DNA of 64,000 nt from CAVQGZ01 sp964400785 (GTDB taxonomy: Bacteria; Actinomycetota; Actinomycetes; Jiangellales; Jiangellaceae), in assembly GCA_964400785.1 (NCBI GenBank), contig CAYNWB010000004.1:1-64000 (forward strand), in the 5' to 3' direction. Below the pieces are notes generated by a model. That model ran no database searches, had not been told where the DNA came from, and saw only the letters and a list, made by a program, of their open reading frames with translations. Made by a program: the position numbers and the translations under genes. Below, in pieces: positions 15,495 to 24,124 of the stretch (position 1 is the first letter of the stretch; the number at the start of each line of letters is the position of its first letter).

Positions 15495-16439
15495 TCATCG
15501 GCGAACCGGTGCGCCTCCCCAGGCGGTGAGCTGGTCGGCGGTCATCAGCCCGGTGCTGGTGCCGCGCAGCGTGCAGCACCAGCGAGCGGCCAGCTGCCCG
15601 CGATGCACCGCATCAGGCAGTGGCAGCCCGTCGAGCAGCAGCGCCGACCCGATCCCCACCGCGAGGCTGTCGCCGGCGCCGTTCGTGTCGAGCAGCGGCG
15701 CCTCGGCTCCGGTGGCCGGGTGCGGGGGCAGCCGAACGGGCGGCCAGGTCAGCAGTGGCCCGCCCTTCTCGACTGTCGCTGCCCCGCGGGCTCCCAGACC
15801 GATGACCACGACCGAGGCCGACCCGACCGACATCGCCCACCGGGCATAGGCCTCCGGGTCGTCCAGATCGGCTCCCGAGACGCAGAGGATGTCGGCGGCT
15901 CGCACGAAGTCGAGCCGGTAGTCGTCGTCGGGACCGGGTGCGTCCTGGACGTCCACCAGCACCGCCACCCCTGCGTGACGGGCCGGCTCGAGCAGGTGCC
16001 GGGCCCAGTCGGGGATGTTCACGTGCACCATGCGGGCCCCGGCCAGCAGCGGTGCCACGTCAGCCGGCGACGGAGGCTCGACTCCCTGCATGCGCGGGTC
16101 GTAGAAGTTGCGTCTCGACCCGGACGCCCCCATCACGTTGACGCTGTGCGCCGTCCGGCCGGACGTGACGCAGCCACGCAGGTCGACCCCGTCGCCGTGC
16201 AGGGTCTCGCGGACGAGGGTGCCCTCGCCGTCGTCGCCGACGTGTCCCACGAACCCGGTCCGGTATCCCAGCGCGGCGTAGCCGCGGGCGGCGTAGCCCC
16301 CGCCGTGAGCCACCGTGTGACGGATCTCGGCGAGCGTGCCCTCACGAGGCCCGTCCCAGCGCCACTGCTGGGGCGGGTAGACGAGGGTGTCGACCCCGAC
16401 CGACCCGACGACCAGCACGTCGAGCGCCGCGTCGCTCAT
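15495..16439 (-). CDS. PfkB/ribokinase-family sugar kinase
   Basis: A 314-residue kinase of the PfkB superfamily. The N-terminal strand VLVVGSVGVDTLV is standard. The C-terminal signature DTNGAGDSLAVGIGSALL contains the GAGD anion hole and catalytic Asp. The Gly-Gly motif after the sugar-binding loop is present as AHGGGYAARGYAALG. The phosphorylated sugar cannot be predicted. The ATG at 16439 overlaps the stop of the DUF1707 gene as ATGA, so the two genes are co-transcribed although their functions do not obviously connect. A weak inverted repeat at 15442-15463 downstream might help end this transcript. Confidence 0.85.
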   Translation of the reverse strand: MSDAALDVLVVGSVGVDTLVYPPQQWRWDGPREGTLAEIRHTVAHGGGYAARGYAALGYRTGFVGHVGDDGEGTLVRETLHGDGVDLRGCVTSGRTAHSVNVMGASGSRRNFYDPRMQGVEPPSPADVAPLLAGARMVHVNIPDWARHLLEPARHAGVAVLVDVQDAPGPDDDYRLDFVRAADILCVSGADLDDPEAYARWAMSVGSASVVVIGLGARGAATVEKGGPLLTWPPVRLPPHPATGAEAPLLDTNGAGDSLAVGIGSALLLDGLPLPDAVHRGQLAARWCCTLRGTSTGLMTADQLTAWGGAPVRR

Positions 16440-17095
16440 CGAGGTTTCGGAGTCGTGCCCGTGCCCGGCTCCGGGCGCTTCACCTCGATACCGCCCATGA
16501 GTGCCATACCCGTGACGCGCACGGTCACGCCCGCCTCCTGCGGCACGGTGTCGCGGGGCCCGTCGAAGCCACCCATGATCCCGACCCCGTCGACCTGGAC
16601 GGCGACGTCCGCAGGAGCCTTGATCTCGATACCACCCCAGAAGGCGACGGCCGTGATCGTCACCCGAGGCGACTCGAAACGCGCCTGCGTGAGGTCGAGC
16701 TCGACCCCGCCCATGACCGCTACCGCGGTGAACGACGGGGGCACGGTCCACACGCCCTTGCGCGATGCCCCTCCCATGATCGCGATGGCCGACCCGGATG
16801 TGGCGAGCCCTCCCACCCGATCCAACGACCCGCCGGCGAGCGGCGCCGGAGCCGTCCCTGCCCGAGGGACGGGCAGCGCCGAGGTCGTGCCAGGAAGGTC
16901 GGCGACCAGGGGCTCGAGATCTCGGTAGGTGCGGGCCGCATAGGTGCGGTCGAGCCGGTCCGAGAGCTCGTCGAGGTCGATGCGGCCGTCGGCGAGGGCA
17001 GTTCGCAGCGCCTCGGCGACCCGCTCGCGGTCGGTGTCCGAGCAGCGCAGGTCGCGCGGGTCGGGCGGGGCACCCGCAGGCTCGACGTCACTCAC
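16436..17095 (-). CDS. DUF1707 protein with LiaF-like repeats
   Basis: A 219-residue protein. Residues 16-67 are a DUF1707 (SHOCT-like) domain: LRCSDTDRERVAEALRTALA followed by GRIDLDELSDRLDRTYAART. After a Pro/Ala linker come five short beta repeats, each centred on MGG or WGG (IAIMGG, VAVMGG, VAFWGG, VGIMGG, MALMGG), as in the LiaF/DUF2154 cell-wall-stress response domain. There is no transmembrane segment, although many relatives have one. GTG 17095 is preceded by TAGCGT seven bases upstream, which fits leaderless expression. It sits divergently from arfB. A role in envelope-stress sensing is inferred from the LiaF similarity only. Confidence 0.85.
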   Translation of the reverse strand: MSDVEPAGAPPDPRDLRCSDTDRERVAEALRTALADGRIDLDELSDRLDRTYAARTYRDLEPLVADLPGTTSALPVPRAGTAPAPLAGGSLDRVGGLATSGSAIAIMGGASRKGVWTVPPSFTAVAVMGGVELDLTQARFESPRVTITAVAFWGGIEIKAPADVAVQVDGVGIMGGFDGPRDTVPQEAGVTVRVTGMALMGGIEVKRPEPGTGTTPKPR

Positions 17096-17102
17096 CCGGC
17101 AG

Positions 17103-17108
17103 ACGCTA
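17103..17108 (-). promoter_or_regulatory. -10 box, leaderless start of the DUF1707-pfkB operon
   Basis: TAGCGT on the minus strand lies seven bases before GTG 17095. An opposed TACGCT at 17115-17120 on the plus strand could serve the arfB side. Confidence 0.5.
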
Positions 17109-17158
17109 CGCCGCTACGCTGGTCTCGCTATGGGCACCAACGACCTGCGCTGCTGACC

Positions 17159-17587
17159 GTGGGTTCCGACGAGGTGTCGGCAGACCTGGTGGTGTCGGCG
17201 TCGACGGTGATCCCCGAAGCCGAGCTGCGGTGGCGCTTCTCCCGGTCCTCCGGTCCTGGAGGGCAGGCGGTGAACACGACGGACAGTCGCGTCGAGCTGG
17301 TCTGGGACGCCGGCGCATCGACGGTGCTGACGCCGGTGCAGCGCAGCCGGCTTCTCGCGCGCGTGCCCGACGGGATGCTGCGGGTCGTCGCCTCCGAGCA
17401 CCGGTCCCAGTGGCAGAACCGACGCGCGGCGAGGCAGCGGATGGCCGCCCTCGTGCGGGCCGCGACGGCGAAGCCGCCACCCGTCCGCCGTCCGACCAGG
17501 CCCAGTCGCTCGGCGGTCGAGCGACGGCTGGCGGCCAAGCACCGCCGGGGCGAGATCAAGAGGCAGCGCCGCACCCGTGACGAGTGA
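17159..17587 (+). CDS. arfB: peptidyl-tRNA hydrolase ArfB (ribosome rescue, RF-1 domain)
   Basis: A 142-residue protein with the release-factor catalytic loop SSGPGGQAVNT (GGQ motif) at about residues 30-41, and a Lys/Arg-rich C-terminal tail (AAKHRRGEIKRQRRTRDE) that in ArfB/YaeJ enters the empty mRNA channel of stalled ribosomes. The length and order of domains are those of ArfB, not of RF1/RF2, which have additional recognition domains. The start GTG 17159 is two bases after the stop of a possible 8-codon upstream reading frame (17130-17156). Confidence 0.92.
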   Translation: MGSDEVSADLVVSASTVIPEAELRWRFSRSSGPGGQAVNTTDSRVELVWDAGASTVLTPVQRSRLLARVPDGMLRVVASEHRSQWQNRRAARQRMAALVRAATAKPPPVRRPTRPSRSAVERRLAAKHRRGEIKRQRRTRDE

Positions 17588-17612
17588 GGCCGGTGGGCTC
17601 AGCGCTACCTGG

Positions 17613-17912
17613 TCAGTGCGCGCCGTGCGACTCGGCGATCTCGTCGATGCGCGCAGCGAGGTCGAGGTCGAGCCGGGTGACACCACCCGCGTCGTGGGTC
17701 GACAGGGCGAAGCGCACACGACGCCACCGGATGTCGATGTCGGGGTGATGGTTGACCTGGTCGGCCACTGCGGCCACGTCGTCGACGAGCCGAACCGCCG
17801 TAGCGAAGTCGGGCGCGGTCACGGTGCGTTCGATGCTGGTGGCGCTACCGGTCCAGGCCGGCATGGACTCCAGCGCCGTCGCCAGGGCAGCGGCGCTCAG
17901 CACGTCGTTCAT
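17613..17912 (-). CDS. 4a-hydroxytetrahydrobiopterin (pterin-4a-carbinolamine) dehydratase
   Basis: A 99-residue protein with the PCD signature: the histidine cluster in NHHPDIDIRWRRVRFALSTHD and the C-terminal segment GVTRLDLDLAARIDEIA. It dehydrates 4a-carbinolamine pterins during recycling of the cofactor of aromatic amino-acid hydroxylases; in bacteria lacking such hydroxylases, alternative roles (molybdopterin or regulatory) are proposed. ATG 17912 is the only start that gives a normal family length. No pterin-dependent hydroxylase is adjacent. The gene is convergent with arfB. Confidence 0.88.
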   Translation of the reverse strand: MNDVLSAAALATALESMPAWTGSATSIERTVTAPDFATAVRLVDDVAAVADQVNHHPDIDIRWRRVRFALSTHDAGGVTRLDLDLAARIDEIAESHGAH

Positions 17913-17984
17913 GGCGGCAACGGTCGCACGCCGCGACGCTCGCCGCGACCCGTGCAAGGCTGACGGCCGGACGGAAGGAACGGC

Positions 17985-18985
17985 ATGGGAGTGGTGGTCG
18001 GTGCCGCCATAGGTAGGGATGGTCTGCTGCTGGCTGCTCGCCGTTCTGCCCCCGCCGCCATGGCCGGCGGCTGGGAGTTCCCCGGGGGCAAGGTCGAGCC
18101 GGGCGAGACCGAGTCCGGCGCCCTCGTCCGTGAGTGCCGAGAAGAGCTGGGCGTGCAGATCAGCGTCGGGGAACGGGTGGGGCCGGACGCGGCGCTGCCC
18201 AACGGCTGGACGTTGAAGGTCTGGTTGGCCAGCCTGGAGCCCGACAGCGACGGGGTGGCGCCAGAACCCGAACCCCTGCAGGACCACGACCGGCTGGCCT
18301 GGGTCGCACCCGAGCAGCTCTCGAGCCTGGCGTGGCTGCCCGCCGACTGGCCGATCGTGCACGCGCTGGCCGAGGAGTTCGTGCGCCCCGAAGCACTCCC
18401 GGGTGGCCGGGTCGGGGGAGCGACCCGGGTCGGCGACACGGTCCGTCGCCCTGTCGGGCCCTGGACTGCTGCGGTGCACGACCTGATGCGGCATGTACGG
18501 GCGTATGGGGTGCCTGGCGTGCCCGAGCCGCTCGGGCACGACCAGTCGGGCCGTGAGGTGGTGCGCTTCGTGCCCGGGCACACCGTCGGTGATGCCGACC
18601 CGGTACCCGAGCCTTTCCGCACCGCTCGGCTCGCCGGGCAGGTCGGAGCGTGGCTGCGCAGCCTCCACGACGCCAGCGCATCGTTCCCGACCCACCCTCG
18701 GCAGTGGCGACGGGGCACGATCGCGCGGCGCCCCGGCCAGGTGGTCTGCCACAACGACGTCAGCGCGCACAACGTGGTGCTCGACGACGCCGGCTCGCTC
18801 GTCGCCGTCCTGGACTGGGACATGTGCGCACCGGGGGACCACCGTGACGACCTGGCGTTCGCCGCGTGGCAGTTCGTGCTGCGGCACGGGTGCACGCCGG
18901 CCGACGAGGCCGCTGGACCGAGGCCGGGATCGAGGCCCTGGCTCGGCGTCGATACGCTCTCGTCGAGCTGCTACGGCGGGCCTGA
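17985..18985 (+). pseudogene. NUDIX hydrolase-APH phosphotransferase fusion, frameshifted near its 3' end
   Basis: The frame from ATG 17985 (AAGGA upstream) encodes an intact MutT-like NUDIX domain (residues 1-130; Nudix box GGKVEPGETESG...RECREELGV). A linker leads into an APH-type kinase domain (about 140-305) with the catalytic loop VVCHNDVSAHNVVLDD and the DWD metal motif. The frame then runs on through typA without a stop until 19826, which cannot be genuine. In another frame from about 18911, a normal APH tail reads RWTEAGIEALARRRYALVEL and stops at 18983-18985. The gene therefore lost 1+3n bases near 18900-18914. The region after DWD is shorter than usual, so a larger deletion is possible. 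A GTG at 18381 after GAGGAG could restart the APH part. Confidence 0.7.
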
Positions 18986-19026
18986 GCGGTCCTCGGCAGG
19001 GCCGGGCAGCCGTCACACTGGTGCGC

Positions 19027-20895
19027 ATGCCCCTGCGCACCGACCTTCGCAACGTCGCCATCGTGGCGCACGTCGACCACGGAAAGACCACCCTGGTCGA
19101 CGCCATGCTGTGGCAGTCGGGTGCGTTCCGGGCCAACCAGGACGTGGCCGACCGCGTCATGGACTCCGGGGACCTCGAGCGCGAGAAGGGCATCACGATC
19201 CTGGCCAAGAACACCGCGGTGCGCTGGCACCGCGGCACGGCCGAGCACGCACCGGTGACCATCAACATCGTCGACACCCCCGGTCACGCCGACTTCGGCG
19301 GAGAGGTCGAGCGCGGTCTGTCGATGGTCGACGGCATCGTGCTGCTCGTCGACGCCAGCGAGGGCCCGCTGCCGCAGACACGGTTCGTGCTGCGCAAGGC
19401 GCTGGAGGCGGACCTGCCGATCGTGGTGTGCGTGAACAAGACCGACCGCGCCGACGCACGCATCGCGACCGTGGTCGACGAGGTGTACGAGCTGTTCCTC
19501 GACCTCGACGCCAGCGAGCGGCAGATCGAGTTTCCCGTCGTGTACGCCGCGGCTCGGGCGGGCAAGGCCTCGCTCACCCAGCCCGCCGACGGCCACGAGC
19601 CGGAGGCCGACGACCTCACCGCGCTCATGGACACGATCCTGGCCACGGTGCCGGCACCCTCCTACGAGCAGGGCGCGCCGCTGCAGGCGCACGTCACCAA
19701 CCTCGACGCCAGCCCGTTCCTCGGGCGGCTCGCGCTGTGCCGCATCCACCAGGGCACCTTGCGCAAGGGCCAGCAGGTGGCCTGGTGCCGTACCGACGGC
19801 AGTGTCAGCCAGGTGAGGATCGGTGACCTGCTGATCACCGAGGCGCTCGACCGGGTACCTGCCGAGACCGCCGGCCCGGGCGACATCATCGCGGTCGCGG
19901 GTATCCCTGAGATCACCATCGGCGAGACGCTGACCGACCCGGCGGACCCCCGGCCGCTGCCGCTCATCACCGTGGACGAACCGGCCCTGTCGATGGTCGT
20001 CGGCATCAACACCTCGCCGCTGGCCGGTCGGTCCGGAGGCACGAAGCTCACCGCACGACTCGTCAAGGAGAGGCTGGAGCGGGAGCTCGTCGGCAACGTG
20101 TCGCTGCGCGTGCTGCCCACCGAGCGTCCCGACTCGTGGGAGGTGCAGGGACGCGGCGAGCTGGCGCTCGCCGTGCTCGTCGAGACGATGCGGCGGGAGG
20201 GCTTCGAGCTCACCGTCGGCAAGCCGCAGGTGGTGACGCGAGAGATCGACGGGCGCGTGCACGAGCCGGTCGAGCGGCTGACGATCGATGCTCCGGAGGA
20301 GTACCTCGGGGCCCTCACCCAGCTGCTCGCCTCGCGCAAGGGCCGGATGGAGCAGATGGTCAACCACGGCACCGGATGGGTGCGCATGGAGTACCTGGTG
20401 CCTGCCCGTGGCCTGATCGGCTTTCGCACCCAGTTCCTGACCGAGACCCGAGGCACGGGTCTGGCCCACCAGGTGTTCGAGCGCTACGAGCCGTGGTTCG
20501 GGGCGCTGCTCACCCGTCCGACCGGGTCGTTGGTGGCCGACCGGGCGGGCCAGGCGACCTCGTTCGCGATGTTCAACCTGCAGGAGCGGGGCACGCTGTT
20601 CGTCGAGCCCGGCACCGAGGTGTACGAGGGCATGATCGTGGGGGAGAACTCGCGAGCCGACGACATGGACGTCAACATCACCAAGGAACGCAAGCTCACC
20701 AACGTGAGGTCGTCGACCGCCGACGAGCTGGAGCGTCTGGTTCCGCCGCGGGTGCTGTCGCTGGAGCAGGCCCTGGAGTTCTGCCGGGACTCCGAGTGCG
20801 TCGAGGTGACCCCGAAGGCGGTCCGGCTGCGCGCGGTGACGCTGTCGGCCACGGAACGAGGCCGCCAGGCCGCCCGCCGCAAGCACGAGACGTAG
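19027..20895 (+). CDS. typA: ribosome-associated GTPase TypA/BipA
   Basis: A 622-residue translational GTPase. G1 is AHVDHGKTT, G2 lies around EREKGITI, G3 is DTPGHADF and G4 is NKTD, followed by domain II, EF-G-like domains III and V, and the TypA C-terminal domain (MVVGINTSPLAG, GTLFVEPGTEVYEGMIVG, RKLTNVRSS). The length is normal for BipA. It acts on the ribosome during assembly and stress adaptation. ATG 19027 is seven bases after CACACT (19014-19019), a weak leaderless -10. The previous gene is damaged and its frame overlaps this one. Confidence 0.95.
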   Translation: MPLRTDLRNVAIVAHVDHGKTTLVDAMLWQSGAFRANQDVADRVMDSGDLEREKGITILAKNTAVRWHRGTAEHAPVTINIVDTPGHADFGGEVERGLSMVDGIVLLVDASEGPLPQTRFVLRKALEADLPIVVCVNKTDRADARIATVVDEVYELFLDLDASERQIEFPVVYAAARAGKASLTQPADGHEPEADDLTALMDTILATVPAPSYEQGAPLQAHVTNLDASPFLGRLALCRIHQGTLRKGQQVAWCRTDGSVSQVRIGDLLITEALDRVPAETAGPGDIIAVAGIPEITIGETLTDPADPRPLPLITVDEPALSMVVGINTSPLAGRSGGTKLTARLVKERLERELVGNVSLRVLPTERPDSWEVQGRGELALAVLVETMRREGFELTVGKPQVVTREIDGRVHEPVERLTIDAPEEYLGALTQLLASRKGRMEQMVNHGTGWVRMEYLVPARGLIGFRTQFLTETRGTGLAHQVFERYEPWFGALLTRPTGSLVADRAGQATSFAMFNLQERGTLFVEPGTEVYEGMIVGENSRADDMDVNITKERKLTNVRSSTADELERLVPPRVLSLEQALEFCRDSECVEVTPKAVRLRAVTLSATERGRQAARRKHET

Positions 20896-20909
20896 AGCTG
20901 CGGACGTTT

Positions 20910-20955
20910 CGGCGACGTTGCCGAGATCGGGGCCGGATTCCGGCGAGGTTGCCGA
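20910..20955. repeat. two 15-bp near-palindromic direct repeats upstream of the peptide transporter
   Basis: CGGCGACGTTGCCGA (20910-20924) and CGGCGAGGTTGCCGA (20941-20955) differ at one base and start 31 bp apart, close to three helical turns. Each is a near-palindrome (CGGC/GCCG arms). They lie 35-80 bp upstream of the candidate -35 box, a position that suits regulator binding. Confidence 0.45.
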
Positions 20956-20989
20956 TCGATCACGATTCGGACACGGAGCCCCGCGCAGT

Positions 20990-21024
20990 TTGGGAACGTC
21001 GCGAGCGCTGACGTACATTCCCAA
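20990..21024 (+). promoter_or_regulatory. candidate promoter and overlapping palindrome of the peptide ABC operon
   Basis: TTGGGA (20990-20995) and TACATT (21014-21019) are 18 bp apart and form a plausible promoter. The same bases are the arms of an inverted repeat: TTGGGAACGTC (20990-21000) pairs with GACGTACATTCCCAA (21010-21024) with a small bulge, around GCGAGCGCT. A regulator bound here would cover both promoter boxes. The predicted leader before ATG 21089 is about 60 nt. Confidence 0.5.
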
Positions 21025-21088
21025 CGTTGCCACCGGTCCAACGCGTGGTGAACACTCATCAGTCCCCGACTCGGGAGTACCCACACGC

Positions 21089-22072
21089 ATGGCTGTCGGC
21101 ACCGTGGAGACGTCTGAGCAGACGTCGACGGAGCAGACTGCGGTGGTCGGCCGCTCGCTGCGGGCGATCGTCTGGGGACGGCTCAAGCGGGACCGGACGG
21201 CGATGATCTCGCTGCTGGGGCTCTCGCTCATCCTGCTCACAGCACTCTTCGCCCCCCTGATCACTCGGCTGATCGGCGTCGACCCCTACTCGTTCAACCC
21301 CGACCAGCTGAGCTCGGCCGGCTCGCTGCCGCTGGGCAACTGGGGCGGGATCAGCTGGCAGCACCCCCTCGGGGTCGAGCCCCAGACCGGTCGGGACATC
21401 CTGGCCCGCCTGCTCTACGGCGCTCGCCTGTCGCTGTTCATCACGCTGACGGCGACGGTGTTCACGATCGTGATCGGCACGCTCGCGGGCATCCTGGCCG
21501 GCTACCGGGGTGGCTGGATCGACACCGTGATCAGCCGCCTGTCCGACCTCACCCTGGTGTTCCCGGTGCTCGTGCTGCTCATCGCGCTCGGCCCGGTCGC
21601 CCAGCAGATCGCCAGCGACGCGGGGCTCGACCCGAACACCGGCCGGGTGACCTTCATCATCCTCGTCCTGGGCCTGTTCGGATGGCCGTACCTCGGCCGT
21701 CTCGTTCGCGGCCAGGTGCTGAGCCTGCGGGAGCGTGAGTTCGTCGAGGCCGCCGAGTCGTTGGGCGCCAAGAACAGCCGGGTGCTGTTCGCCGAGATCC
21801 TGCCCAACCTCATCGCGCCGATCATCGTCGTGATGTCGATCCTGCTGCCGAGCTTCATCATCACCGAGGCGACGCTGTCGTTCCTCGGCGTCGGCGTGCT
21901 GCCCCCCACTCCGACGTGGGGCAACATGCTGGAGGACTCCGTGAAGTTCTTCACCGTCGTCCCCACCTACATGTTCATCCCCGGCACTGCCCTGCTGATC
22001 ACGGTGCTGCTGTTCAACCTGCTGGGGGACTCGATCCGCGACGCCGTGGACCCGAGGGCCGGACGTGTGTGA
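21089..22072 (+). CDS. dppC: dipeptide/oligopeptide ABC transporter permease (DppC type)
   Basis: A 327-residue permease. A short cytoplasmic N-terminus precedes the OppC_N helix (about residues 37-60), then a BPD_transp_1 domain of five helices with the EAA loop EFVEAAESLGAKNSRVLFAEILPN. The periplasmic-side loop after helix 1 is typical of DppC. ATG 21089 was chosen over an in-frame upstream ATG (20918) because the extra 57 residues have no family counterpart and would cover the promoter; GGGAG lies at 21073-21077. It is the first gene of the five-gene operon, an unusual order because the binding protein usually leads. Confidence 0.9.
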   Translation: MAVGTVETSEQTSTEQTAVVGRSLRAIVWGRLKRDRTAMISLLGLSLILLTALFAPLITRLIGVDPYSFNPDQLSSAGSLPLGNWGGISWQHPLGVEPQTGRDILARLLYGARLSLFITLTATVFTIVIGTLAGILAGYRGGWIDTVISRLSDLTLVFPVLVLLIALGPVAQQIASDAGLDPNTGRVTFIILVLGLFGWPYLGRLVRGQVLSLREREFVEAAESLGAKNSRVLFAEILPNLIAPIIVVMSILLPSFIITEATLSFLGVGVLPPTPTWGNMLEDSVKFFTVVPTYMFIPGTALLITVLLFNLLGDSIRDAVDPRAGRV

Positions 22073-22204
22073 CAGCGACCCACACCCGACGGGGTGACAC
22101 AGACTTCCCGGTGCCTGACAGGGGCGCCGGGGCGAGCCCGCCGAACCAGGCGGGCGGCCTAGGGATCTGGGCACAGGGCCCAGGACCAGACCAGGAGGAA
22201 TCAC

Positions 22205-23962
22205 ATGGCTAAGACCACATGGGGTCTGCGCGCTGTGGTTCTCGCTGCCAGCGGCGCGCTTGTGCTCGCCGCCTGTGGTGGCGGGGACGACACCGGCGGA
22301 TCCTCGGGGAGTGGCAACGAGGAGGGCGCCCAGGGCGGCACCCTGTACTACCTCGACATCTCCGAGCAGGTGCAGCACCTCGACCCGCAGCGCAACTACA
22401 CCGGTGAGGACCTGGCGTTCGCCGGGTCGTTCCTGCACCGCACGCTGACGACCTACAAGTTCAGCCCGGACCCCGCAGAGGCCAACGAGCTGGTCGCCGA
22501 CCTGGCCACCGACACGGGTACCCCGAACGATGACGCCACCGAGTGGCAGTTCACCCTGCGCGAGGACGCGACGTGGGAGGACGGCTCGCCGGTGACCTGC
22601 GAGGAGGTCGCCTACGGCGTCTCCCGCACGTTCGCCCAGGACGTCATCACCGACGGCCCCCAGTTCGCCGTGTCGCTGCTCGACATCCCCACCGACGACG
22701 AGGGCGCCTCGCAGTACAAGGGCCCCTTCACCGGCGAGGGCCAGGAGCTCTTCGACGAGGCGGTGTCGTGTGACGGCCAGACCATCACGTTCAAGCTGAA
22801 CAAGACGGTCGCCGACTTCAACTACACCGTGACGCTGCTGGCGTTCAGCCCGGTCAAGCCCGACGCCGACACCGGTGAGCAGTACACCGACGCGCCGCTG
22901 TCGAACGGTCCGTACAAGATCGATGAGTACACCAAGGGCCAGCAGCTCGTGCTCACGCGCAACGAGAACTGGGACCCGGAGTCCGACCCGATCCGTCCGG
23001 CCTACCCCGACCAGATCATCTGGCAGTTCGCGCTCGACGAGAACGCGATCGACCAGCGTCTGATCGCCGACTCCGGTGACGACCAGTTCGCGGTGGCGCT
23101 GGGCATCCAGCCGGCCAACAAGCCGCAGGTGCTCGCCGACGACCCGCGGTTCAACGACCGCACGTGGGACGAGTTCGACCCCTACAGCCGCTACATCGCC
23201 ATCAACACCCGGCTGGTGCCGAACCTCCAGCACCGTCAGGCGATCCTCGCGGCCATGAACCGGGAGAACATCCTCACCGTGCTCGGTGGCGAGTTCGCCG
23301 GCACCGAGGGCGACGGCATCATCAAGCCGAACCTGGCGCTCGACTACGCCCCCACCGGGCTGTGGGAGGGGCTGCTGGGCGAGGAGATCCCGCCGCAGGG
23401 CAACCCCGAGTTCGCCCAGCAGCTGATCGAGGAGTCCGGTGAGCCCATGCCTGAGCTCATCTACGACTACCCCGAGACCGAGACCCGCGGCAAGGAGGCC
23501 GCTGCGTTCATCGAGGCCATGGAGGCCGCTGGCATCTCCGTGACCCCGAACCCGATCGAGTCCGGCATCTACTACGGCACGGTGCTCGACCAGGAGGCGC
23601 AGAACCACCTGTCCTGGGGCGGCTGGGGTCCGGACTGGGCCAACGCCTCCACCGTCATCCCCGAGCTCTACGGCGCACAGGGTGGCTTCAACCTGTCGCA
23701 GTACAACCAGGGTGGTGTCGAGGACGCCGAGTACGAGGCGCAGATCCAGGACGCGCTGGCGACGACCGACCGCGCGGAGCAGGCCACGAAGTGGCAGGAG
23801 CTGAACACCCGGGGCAGCGAGCTCGCCCTGGTGGCTCCGACCCAGTTCGGCCGCGACCAGCGCATCTGGGGCTCCGGCCTGGGCAACGTCTACTTCTGGG
23901 CGCCCTACGGCTCGTACCCCTACGCGGAGATCTTCATCAAGGGTGCCGGCTCGGAGGAGTAA
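22205..23962 (+). CDS. peptide ABC transporter substrate-binding lipoprotein (SBP_bac_5)
   Basis: A 585-residue extracellular lipoprotein. The signal peptide ends in the lipobox LAAC with acylated Cys 24, followed by a Gly/Ser/Asp linker. The rest is a family 5 solute-binding domain of the OppA/DppA type (LDISEQVQHLDPQRNYT; NGPYKIDEYTKGQQLVLTRN; YSRYIAINTR). The mature protein is acidic. A strong ribosome-binding site, AGGAGG, precedes ATG 22205. A long GC hairpin follows the stop, which probably raises the amount of this message relative to the permease genes downstream. The sequence is consistent with di- or oligopeptide binding, without further precision. Confidence 0.93.
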   Translation: MAKTTWGLRAVVLAASGALVLAACGGGDDTGGSSGSGNEEGAQGGTLYYLDISEQVQHLDPQRNYTGEDLAFAGSFLHRTLTTYKFSPDPAEANELVADLATDTGTPNDDATEWQFTLREDATWEDGSPVTCEEVAYGVSRTFAQDVITDGPQFAVSLLDIPTDDEGASQYKGPFTGEGQELFDEAVSCDGQTITFKLNKTVADFNYTVTLLAFSPVKPDADTGEQYTDAPLSNGPYKIDEYTKGQQLVLTRNENWDPESDPIRPAYPDQIIWQFALDENAIDQRLIADSGDDQFAVALGIQPANKPQVLADDPRFNDRTWDEFDPYSRYIAINTRLVPNLQHRQAILAAMNRENILTVLGGEFAGTEGDGIIKPNLALDYAPTGLWEGLLGEEIPPQGNPEFAQQLIEESGEPMPELIYDYPETETRGKEAAAFIEAMEAAGISVTPNPIESGIYYGTVLDQEAQNHLSWGGWGPDWANASTVIPELYGAQGGFNLSQYNQGGVEDAEYEAQIQDALATTDRAEQATKWQELNTRGSELALVAPTQFGRDQRIWGSGLGNVYFWAPYGSYPYAEIFIKGAGSEE

Positions 23963-23997
23963 GACCTCCCCGCCTCACCTGAGGATCACGTCGTGAC

Positions 23998-24035
23998 GCG
24001 GGGTCGGGCAACCCGACAAGGTTGCCCGACCCCGC
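23998..24035 (+). terminator. 16-bp intra-operon hairpin after the binding-protein gene
   Basis: GCGGGGTCGGGCAACC (23998-24013), loop CGACAA, and a perfect complementary arm (24020-24035). No T-tract follows. It lies between the binding-protein gene and dppB, both plus strand, so it probably acts as a partial terminator or 3'-end stabiliser setting a high binding protein to permease ratio. Confidence 0.8.
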
Positions 24036-24124
24036 CACTCCGCCGCTCCGCCACTCCTTCCCCCCCGTCCACCCCCTCGGCTGTGACAGGCTGACCCGAC
24101 CCGCGAACACGAGAGGCCGTAGAC

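Noticed and set aside
18493..19826. Reading through the NUDIX-APH frame into typA as one long fusion protein
   Set aside because: The tail has no conserved motif, overlaps typA in a different frame, and the proper APH C-terminus is visible in another frame.
21059..23608. Long antisense reading frame (849 codons) over dppC and the binding-protein gene
   Set aside because: Open antisense frames of this size are common in high-GC DNA with strong third-position bias. The sense frame encodes complete known families.
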